Positions 58,337-64,000 of a stretch of 64,000 bases of DNA are shown here, in pieces (within the stretch, counting starts at the first letter, position 1; each line of letters opens with the position of its first letter). The translations under genes and the position numbers were made by a program. The notes under the pieces were generated by a model. That model saw nothing but the letters and a program-made list of their open reading frames with translations. It was not told the origin of the DNA and searched no databases. The stretch is from Streptomyces sp. NBC_00223 (GTDB lineage Bacteria > Actinomycetota > Actinomycetes > Streptomycetales > Streptomycetaceae), in the NCBI RefSeq assembly GCF_036199905.1, contig NZ_CP108109.1:1054001-1118000 (forward strand), read 5' to 3'.

Positions 58337-59064
58337 TCCACATCGAACAGCCGCCCTTCCTGCCGTGGCTCGGCTTCTGCGAAGCGCTGCTCGCCTGCTC
58401 CACCCTCGCGCTCTACGACGACGTGCAGTTCACCGAACGCGGCTGGCAGAACCGCAACCGGATCAAGACGGCCAACGGCATCGCCTGGATCACCGTCCCC
58501 GTCTCCCACAAGAACGGGCAGCTCATCCGCGACACCCGAATCGCCGAGAGCTTTGACCCCACAGCCACGATCAAGGGCATCCGCCTTGCGTACGGACGAA
58601 CCACGTACATCGACGAGGCCCTCCAGGTCCTCGCCCCGCCGCTGTCCGCAGGACACCGGTGGCTGGCCGACCTCACCCTCGACCTCGTCACGCAGATCGC
58701 GCTCGCGCTCGGTTCCCGGGCCTCCCTGCTCCTCACGTCCCAGATGACCCTCACGGAATCCGACGACAAGACCGAGCGCCTGGCCCTCATTTGTGAGGCC
58801 GCCGACGAGACGACTCTGTGGGCGGGCTCGGGCACACGGCAATACCTCGACACCGCGGCGCTCGCCGAGCGCGTCACCGTCATCTGGAACGAGTTCACCG
58901 ATCGCCATCCGCGCTACGCCCAGCCCTGGCAGAAACAGGGCTTCGCACCGGGCCTGTCCGTCGTTGACGCGGCCTGCTCGATCGGCTGGGCCGGGGTGTC
59001 CGCGATGCTGCGCGCCGGCCTGTGCTCCTACCGCCCCACCGCAGACACGGGAGAAGCACGATGA
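58333..59064 (+). CDS. WbqC-like protein, 243 aa
   Basis: GTG overlaps the PIG-L stop. MIHIEQPPFLPWLGFCEALL is the conserved family opening (xxQPxFLPxxGxxxxL), followed by LYDDVQFTERGWQNRNRIKT and GIAWITVPVSHKNG. The C-terminal part includes IWNEFTDRHPRYAQPW and LSVVDAACSIGWAG. WbqC proteins occur in O-antigen and polyketide/sugar clusters and are thought to acylate or aminoacylate amino sugars; this is unproven for the family. In this operon it is a candidate for attaching an aminoacyl group. Confidence 0.75.
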   Translation: MIHIEQPPFLPWLGFCEALLACSTLALYDDVQFTERGWQNRNRIKTANGIAWITVPVSHKNGQLIRDTRIAESFDPTATIKGIRLAYGRTTYIDEALQVLAPPLSAGHRWLADLTLDLVTQIALALGSRASLLLTSQMTLTESDDKTERLALICEAADETTLWAGSGTRQYLDTAALAERVTVIWNEFTDRHPRYAQPWQKQGFAPGLSVVDAACSIGWAGVSAMLRAGLCSYRPTADTGEAR

Positions 59065-60173
59065 TCCGCCCCCGCCTCCTGACCGGCATCGACCTGCCCC
59101 TGGAGCCGTCCTGCGGCTCCACCATCTGGGCCAACGACGTGTACCGGCAGCTCGCCCCCGACTTCCGCACCGCGTTCATGGCCATGCCCGGCTCCGACAC
59201 GTGGCCCCACGGCTTCGAGGAGACCATCGACCTCCGCGCGGCCAAGCACCCCTACGGGCCGCGCTTCGCCCGGTACGCCGAGAAGTTGACGGACGAGGTC
59301 GAACGGTTCGTACGCATCTGGCGCCCCCACCTGATCCACGCGCAGCACTTGGGCTTCGGGCTCGCTCTCGCCTTCGCCCGCGCCGCAGGCAATACCCCGC
59401 TCATCTCCATCGCGCACGGCACCGACATCATCGCCGCCACCGAAAACGACCAGGCCCGCGACGCCCTGACCGAGGTCGTCACGGCCAGTACCGCGGTCGC
59501 CGTAACGAACACCGCGATGGCCGACCAGGTGGACGCCCTCACCCAGGGGAGGTTCACCGAGCGCCTGATCGCCATTCCCTGGGGAATTCCCCTGCCGGAG
59601 CACCCCACAGCCGCTCGGCTCACCGACACGCGCCGCCTGCGGCTGCTGCATGCGGGGCGCCTGGACGCGAACAAGTCCACGGCCACCGCGATCGAGGCCA
59701 TGGCGCTCACCGCCGACAAGCACCATCTCACCATCATCGGCAGCGGCAGCGAACTGCCCGGCCTCACCGCCCAGGCCACCAACCTCGACCTTGCCGGCCA
59801 GGTCCGCTTCGAGCCCTTCATGACCCGCGAGGCACTGTGGCAGCGCTTCGCCGACTTCGACGCATTCTTGTTCACCACCAAGCAGCTGGAAGCGTTCGGC
59901 CTGGTCGCCGTCGAGGCTCAGGCCCACGGGCTCCCGGTCGTCTACGGTGACCTGCCGGGCCTGCGTCAGACGCTCGGCGCCGGCGCCCTCGCCTACCGGC
60001 CCGGCGACGCCGCCGCCCTGGCCGCGTGCGTCGACCAGCTCGCCGAGGACACCGATCTGCGCCACGACCTGGGCATCGCCGCAGCCGTCAGCGCCCGACG
60101 CCATGACATCAGGGCGACCGCCACGCACTTGCGCGACCTGTCCAACACCGTGCTGGAGGTGCGCCGTGTCTGA
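59061..60173 (+). CDS. GT4 glycosyltransferase, 370 aa
   Basis: ATG overlaps the previous stop. The GT-B pattern is clear: acceptor domain with LLTGIDLPLEPSCGSTIWAND and ISIAHGTDIIAATE, donor domain with LRLLHAGRLDANKSTATAIEAMAL, GSGSELPGL and the E-x7-E motif QLEAFGLVAVEAQAHGLPVV, which binds the nucleotide-sugar phosphate and ribose. MshA-type enzymes, which add GlcNAc to an inositol phosphate, have this layout. The acceptor here is unknown. Confidence 0.85.
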   Translation: MIRPRLLTGIDLPLEPSCGSTIWANDVYRQLAPDFRTAFMAMPGSDTWPHGFEETIDLRAAKHPYGPRFARYAEKLTDEVERFVRIWRPHLIHAQHLGFGLALAFARAAGNTPLISIAHGTDIIAATENDQARDALTEVVTASTAVAVTNTAMADQVDALTQGRFTERLIAIPWGIPLPEHPTAARLTDTRRLRLLHAGRLDANKSTATAIEAMALTADKHHLTIIGSGSELPGLTAQATNLDLAGQVRFEPFMTREALWQRFADFDAFLFTTKQLEAFGLVAVEAQAHGLPVVYGDLPGLRQTLGAGALAYRPGDAAALAACVDQLAEDTDLRHDLGIAAAVSARRHDIRATATHLRDLSNTVLEVRRV

Positions 60174-61818
60174 GACCCCGCTGTACGCAAGCCGCTTGTG
60201 GCCTCCCGTACGCCGCCGAGCGGCCAACGCGTCCCTTTCCACGCTGGACCTGCTGGAATCCCTGGGCTACGTCGCCAAAACCGACGCCACCGGCGTGTTC
60301 ACCCTGCTGCCACTCGGACTGCGGGTCCACGACCGGCTGACCCGGCTCGCCCGGACGGCGTTCGAGGAACGCGGTGCGAATACTGTCGCGTTTCCCACGC
60401 TGCAAAGCCGCTCGCTGTGGGAGCAGTCCGGCCGGTGGGACGTCTACCAGTCCGAAGGCGCACTCCTCACCTCCACGAGCAGAGGCGGTGAGGAAATGTG
60501 CCTGGCCCCGACCTCAGAGGAGATCGCCGCCGCCACGGTGCGCGACCGCCTGCGCTCCCACCACGACCTCCCCGTACGGCTGTTCCTGAGTACCACCAAG
60601 TTCCGCGACGAGATCGCTCCACGCGGCGGGCTGATGCGCGGCCGCGAGTTCACCATGGCCGACGCGTACACCTTCGACACCGACCCTCAAGCGATGTACG
60701 CGTCGATCCGCATCCTCAACGATGCCTGCCGAACAGCCTTGGCGCGCATGGGCCTGACTGGCGTCTTTCAAGCCGCGGCCGACGGCGGCAGCATCTCGGC
60801 AGGGCCGTCCACCGAGCACCTCGTCCTCGGTGACACCGGGCAGAGCACCATCCTGGTCTGCGATCACTGCGGTCACCGCGGCGACCACGCCGTCCTGCGG
60901 GGGAAGGCCGTCCCGCAGGCCAACCCGGTCGTCAACATCATCGCCTTCGCCCTCACCGCCCACGACGGCTCTGTCGCCCCGGCAGCTGTGGCCATCCGCT
61001 CCGACTTGCAGGTCAGCTCCCGCAAACTCGCCGCCGCCACCGGCGCCGCCCGCGTGGCTCTCCTGAATCCCGCCCAACTGCCTGAACTCTTCGGCAAGGA
61101 AGCCGGCACCCTCACCCCCTGGGACTGCACCGGCACGACCGTCTTCTTCGACGACTCCGTCGCCCACCTGGAGATCTTCGCCATCTCCGACGGCGTCAGC
61201 GGCCTTCGCCACAATGTCACCTGGACGGACACGAAGGACCTCGGCGCTCTGTCGCCCACAGCCGTCGACCTCCACCGCTCAGCCGCGGGCATGGGGTGCA
61301 GCCGCTGCGAAGACGGCAACTACCGCGAGGCCGGCGCCATCGAACTCGCCCACGTCTTCGAACTCGGCACCCAGTACGCCACCTCGATGAATCTGTCCTT
61401 CACCGACGATCACGGCACCTCGCATACCCCCTACTCGGCCTGCTCCGGCATCGGTATCACCCGCTGCCTGCAGACCCTCGCCGACCTCCACCGCGACAGC
61501 AACGGCCTGCGGTGGAAGCCCGAAACCTCGCCGGCCGACCTCCACATCACCGTCCTGCGCCCCGACCTGCCCGCCATGCGTGAACGCACCGACCTCGTCG
61601 TACAGCACCTGCGCGGACGCGGTGCCGCCCTGTTCGTCGACGACCGGCCCGAACCGGCCGGCGAGAAATTCCGGTACGCCCGTCTCCTCGGCCTCCCGCA
61701 CACCCTGGTCCTCTCCCCGCGGCAGCACGGCGACGAGGTCGAACTCATCAACCGGTGGACCACCCGGACCCGCCGAACACCAATCAGCCAGATCCCCGAC
61801 ACCTGGAGCCCACGCTAA
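60166..61818 (+). CDS. proS: Prolyl-tRNA synthetase paralog, full-length bacterial type, 550 aa
   Basis: GTG overlaps the GT4 gene by 8 bases. All class II motifs are intact: LAPTSEE (113-119), FRDEIAPRGGLMRGREF (146-162, motif 2) and GIGITR (428-433, motif 3). The INS editing-type domain lies between about 250 and 385 (NPVVNIIAFALTAHDGSVAP to TWTDTKDLG). Cys pairs C232/C235 and C378/C381 and the C-terminal anticodon-binding domain (FVDDRPEPAGEKFRY) are present. It is unlikely to be the housekeeping enzyme, given its operon and sequence drift. It should charge a tRNA with proline or an analogue; the tRNA-like gene at 62012, 193 bases downstream, is the obvious partner. Confidence 0.9.
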   Translation: MSETPLYASRLWPPVRRRAANASLSTLDLLESLGYVAKTDATGVFTLLPLGLRVHDRLTRLARTAFEERGANTVAFPTLQSRSLWEQSGRWDVYQSEGALLTSTSRGGEEMCLAPTSEEIAAATVRDRLRSHHDLPVRLFLSTTKFRDEIAPRGGLMRGREFTMADAYTFDTDPQAMYASIRILNDACRTALARMGLTGVFQAAADGGSISAGPSTEHLVLGDTGQSTILVCDHCGHRGDHAVLRGKAVPQANPVVNIIAFALTAHDGSVAPAAVAIRSDLQVSSRKLAAATGAARVALLNPAQLPELFGKEAGTLTPWDCTGTTVFFDDSVAHLEIFAISDGVSGLRHNVTWTDTKDLGALSPTAVDLHRSAAGMGCSRCEDGNYREAGAIELAHVFELGTQYATSMNLSFTDDHGTSHTPYSACSGIGITRCLQTLADLHRDSNGLRWKPETSPADLHITVLRPDLPAMRERTDLVVQHLRGRGAALFVDDRPEPAGEKFRYARLLGLPHTLVLSPRQHGDEVELINRWTTRTRRTPISQIPDTWSPR

Positions 61819-62011
61819 TCCGCTCCGCGCCAAAGGCGCAGAACACCTTTCATGTCGCCGTTCGACAGTCTGAACGGCGACAGAATTCGGCTGCCGAAAT
61901 TCCAAGGAAAACCCGGCGCAGAACCGAGAAATCGAATGACTGAAACCCGCCGACGATACTGATCTCCGAATTGACCACCCGTCTCTTTACCTCTAGCCTC
62001 GAATCAGTCAC
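61819..62011. promoter_or_regulatory. Promoter region of the tRNA-like gene
   Basis: The sequence becomes AT-richer (61850-62000). A good vegetative promoter is visible: TTGACC at 61971-61976, 17-bp spacing, TAGCCT at 61994-61999, which would start RNA near 62006, just before the mature 5' end at 62012. Thus the RNA probably has its own promoter, apart from the operon upstream. No other gene was found here. Confidence 0.6.
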
Positions 62012-62085
62012 CGGGTTGTAGCTCAACGGCGGAGCACGGCATAAGTGTTGCCGAGGAGCTGGTTCAACTCCAGCCGACCCGACCA
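62012..62085 (+). tRNA. tRNA-like gene, proline-type acceptor, abnormal anticodon loop, encoded CCA
   Basis: A complete cloverleaf: acceptor CGGGTTG/CGACCCG (one G-U), T8 A9, D arm GCTC-AACGGCG-GAGC with G18 G19, anticodon stem CGGCA/TGCCG, variable AGGA, T arm GCTGG-TTCAACT-CCAGC, A73 and CCA. The C1:G72 pair and A73 are identity elements of bacterial tRNA-Pro. The seven-base anticodon loop is UAAGUGU: position 33 is A instead of the near-universal U, and 34-36 are AGU rather than NGG. The body is well kept while the decoding loop is not, so this is not a random pseudogene. It probably receives an amino acid from the adjacent ProRS paralog for use outside normal decoding. Confidence 0.75.
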
Positions 62086-62203
62086 AACCCTCTGGCACTG
62101 GCGGCCGGGGGCGCCCAGCCCCAGCAGCTCATGCAGGCCGCCGAGAGACCAGACACCCAGAGACCAAACGCAACGACAATTACGCAGACCAGGTGCGGTG
62201 CAG

Positions 62204-63310
62204 ATGAAAATCGGAATTACTGGCGGCGGAAGCGCCGGGCACGTCGTGCCCGCTCTCGCAGTAGCGAACCGACTCCCCGCCCAGGGAGCCACGGAACTGG
62301 TGTTCTTCGGGCGCGCCGACAGTATCGAACACGAATACGCCAAAAAGACCGGAATCCCGTTCCGGCCCGTACCTTCCGCGGGTTTGAAACGCTACGGCTC
62401 GTGGAGCAACGTCCTGATGCCCTTCACGGTGCTGCGAGGCATCGGGGCCGCCGTCCTGGCCATGCGCCGCGAGCGGCCCGATGCCCTGTTCTCCAAAGGC
62501 AGTTACGTCTCCGTGCCGGTCGGAATCGCCGCCTGGCTCTGCCGCGTTCCGATCGTGGTCCACGAGTCCGACCACTCCCTCGGGCTCGCCAACAAGATCG
62601 TCGCCCGGATGGCCGACCGGGTATGCCTGTCCGTCACGCCCCCTGCCGACACGCCACGATGGCTGTCCCGCAAGTCCGTCGTCACCGGCCTTCCGCTGCG
62701 CCACGATCTCGCCTCCGGCAACCCCGAGCGGCTGCGCCGGCGCCTCGGCATCCCGGCGCGGCCCGTCCTGCTCATCTTCTGCGGCAGCAGTGGGTCCCAG
62801 CGCATCAACGACGCCGTCACCAGCCAGCTCACCACCTTGTGCGCGCGCTTCGCGGTCATCCACGTCCGAGGCAAGGGCAACCTCGACCCTTCCCTCGACG
62901 ACGTGCCGGGGTACCGGCAACTGGAGTACCTGCACGAAGAGATGGCCGACGCGCTGTGGCTCGCCGACCTCGTCATCGGACGCGCCGGGGCAACAACGCT
63001 CGCGGAAATCGAAGCGCTCGGCAAACGGGCCGTCCTCATCCCGCTCCCCGCGGCAGTCAGTCGCGGCGACCAGCTCGACAACGCCGACGCCTACGCCCGC
63101 CGCCACCCCGGACAGTGCATCGTGATCCCCGACGACGAGGAACTGCGGGGCGGAGCGTCGCTTGCCAAGGCGTGCACGGAACTGGCCGCCGGCCTCGGGA
63201 CCTCTTCGCCAGAGCAGCCCGACCCACAGGCCGTCCACCGTGCTTCCGACCTCATCGCGCGGGAAACCGTGGCGGCGGCCCGGCCCCGGCGGGCACTGCA
63301 CGCCCGGTAG
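62204..63310 (+). CDS. murG: MurG-like glycosyltransferase, 368 aa
   Basis: ATG at 62204 gives MKIGITGGGSAGHVVPALAV, the glycine-rich start of MurG (GGTGGH type). Later motifs are also present: LFSKGSYVSVPVGIAAWLCRVP, VVHESDHSLGLANKI, CGSSGSQRIN and GRAGATTLAEIEALGKRAVLIPLP. True MurG adds GlcNAc to lipid I on the membrane; a second copy inside a specialised cluster probably glycosylates another acceptor, perhaps the pathway's own intermediate. In-frame GTG at 62198 is an alternative start. Confidence 0.85.
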   Translation: MKIGITGGGSAGHVVPALAVANRLPAQGATELVFFGRADSIEHEYAKKTGIPFRPVPSAGLKRYGSWSNVLMPFTVLRGIGAAVLAMRRERPDALFSKGSYVSVPVGIAAWLCRVPIVVHESDHSLGLANKIVARMADRVCLSVTPPADTPRWLSRKSVVTGLPLRHDLASGNPERLRRRLGIPARPVLLIFCGSSGSQRINDAVTSQLTTLCARFAVIHVRGKGNLDPSLDDVPGYRQLEYLHEEMADALWLADLVIGRAGATTLAEIEALGKRAVLIPLPAAVSRGDQLDNADAYARRHPGQCIVIPDDEELRGGASLAKACTELAAGLGTSSPEQPDPQAVHRASDLIARETVAAARPRRALHAR

Positions 63311-63325
63311 CCCCCCGGTAGGACG

Positions 63326-63712
63326 TCAGCCGTCGTGGTGCCCGTACATCGCGAGGATCTGCTCCTCGGACTCCCCACGGTGATACACGTGGAAGTGCAG
63401 GTGCCGGGATTCCTGATAGAGCCCGACGTTCGTGGTGACGGAAGCCGCACCGTGCTCCGCCTCCACCCGCGCGGCCACCTGCCGGACGACCGCCATCACC
63501 TCGCCGAGCAACTCCTCACCCCCGTCCCCGAGATCGACCAGGGACGGCGTGTGCTCCTTCGGCACCACCACGACATGTACCGGGTAGGCCGGGTTCGTGT
63601 GCTCGAACGCGAGCACCCGCTCCGTCTCCACCACCACCTTGACCGGCGTAAGCCCGGAAACGGCCTGGTGACAGTAGAAGTCCGAAGTCGACGAGCCCAC
63701 GGCAGCGGTCAC
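63326..63712 (-). CDS. HIT-family hydrolase/transferase, 128 aa
   Basis: The protein MTAAVGSSTSDFYCHQAVSG carries the family pattern VLAFEHTNPAYPVHVVVVPKEH and the active-site SRHLHFHVYH (HxHxH). HIT proteins hydrolyse nucleoside phosphoramidates or dinucleotides, including aminoacyl-adenylates. It is convergent to the MurG-like gene by 16 bases. With an aminoacyl-tRNA synthetase and nucleotide enzymes nearby, breakdown of aminoacyl-AMP or a nucleotide by-product is a reasonable role (inference). Confidence 0.85.
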   Translation of the reverse strand: MTAAVGSSTSDFYCHQAVSGLTPVKVVVETERVLAFEHTNPAYPVHVVVVPKEHTPSLVDLGDGGEELLGEVMAVVRQVAARVEAEHGAASVTTNVGLYQESRHLHFHVYHRGESEEQILAMYGHHDG

Positions 63713-64000
63713 GGTACGTAGCTCTCCCTATCTGGCGGCGAGATCGCCGCCACCCTACCCGTCCCGCTCCCACGGACCTCGCCAGCCGACACGGAACGTA
63801 TCGCCAGGCGCGGTTGACGTGCCGCCTGCCTGCACATCGACGCCTCAGCCTCCTACCCCTCGACACGCCGAGACCGGAGTTCACGGAGTACGAACCGCCT
63901 GGCCCGCTGCCCTCCGCACCTACCCGCCCCAGGGACTTTTCAGGGACTTTCAGCTCTGCCCGAGGGAGCACCGAGGGACTTTTCGCTGCCTAAGACAGCA
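63713..64000. other. Window end with AGGGACTTT repeats
   Basis: About 290 bases upstream of the HIT gene (minus). Three copies of AGGGACTTT lie in the last 75 bases (about 63930, 63942 and 63973), at irregular spacing. They may be regulator-binding sites or the edge of another gene; the window ends too soon to say. No gene with a ribosome-binding site is seen. Confidence 0.35.

Noticed and set aside
62012..62085. tRNA-like gene as an attachment site of an integrative element
   Set aside because: No integrase or second copy of the 3' tRNA segment was found in the window, and the gene is embedded in a coherent operon with a ProRS paralog.
62204..63310. Housekeeping MurG of the cell-wall cluster
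   Set aside because: No mur, fts or mra genes are nearby, and the gene follows the tRNA-like gene at the end of the specialised operon. It is better taken as a paralog.

Overview
The window is high-GC actinobacterial DNA, almost certainly Streptomyces. The evidence is Pro/Ala/Arg-rich proteins, many GTG starts, tightly overlapping stop/start codons, and families typical of that genus: a DUF397 protein with an XRE/DUF5753 regulator, several DUF317 proteins, a DUF4913 protein, a WhiB-like protein, a DUF2637 membrane protein and a DUF6415-like protein. No rRNA, CRISPR array or integrase was seen. All identifications are by eye from sequence motifs; no database search was run.

Layout. 1-5.6 kb is a junction zone: the end of an IS3-family element, a hypothetical gene whose stop codon carries an IS5-family insertion, a DUF397 protein, two small membrane proteins and an XRE regulator. 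6.1-20.6 kb is a plus-strand conjugation-type block: plasmid-type proteins sharing a repeated module, two relaxase-like proteins that have lost their metal-binding histidines, an MFS exporter with an ATP-grasp ligase, a VirD4/TraD-like coupling protein, a DnaB-N-like protein and a broken DNA cytosine methyltransferase. 20.7-26 kb holds a 19-copy 7-bp tandem repeat, a GT-B protein, an IS-bounded unit with a DinB passenger, and a STAND NTPase. 26.5-36.7 kb is a long plus-strand run of plasmid-type genes (DUF4913, RelE-like, tandem HxlR, DUF317 family), closed by a strong terminator. 36.8-38.4 kb encodes a PD-(D/E)XK nuclease-like protein. 38.8-45.8 kb is a minus-strand replication and mobilisation block: relaxase, MobC-like protein, DUF2637 protein, WhiB-like protein, DnaC-like loader and Rep-like protein, with candidate origin repeats. 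46.4-53.7 kb holds regulators, a TrmO-like protein and accessory genes.

The most interesting region is 53.9-63.7 kb. Nine plus-strand genes overlap end to start: a KsgA/Erm-like methyltransferase, a metallophosphoesterase, a TauD-like oxygenase, two dCTP-deaminase paralogs, a PIG-L deacetylase, a WbqC-like protein, a GT4 glycosyltransferase and a full-length prolyl-tRNA synthetase paralog. They are followed by a 74-nt cloverleaf with encoded CCA, the C1:G72 pair and A73 expected of tRNA-Pro, but an abnormal anticodon loop (A33, triplet AGU). A MurG-like glycosyltransferase and a convergent HIT protein follow. I infer a tRNA-dependent pathway to an aminoacylated nucleoside- or sugar-type product; a dedicated recoding tRNA is the main alternative.

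Sequence-quality caution: several genes between 15 and 29 kb are each broken by single-base changes, mostly at short homopolymers. These may be assembly errors rather than real pseudogenes.
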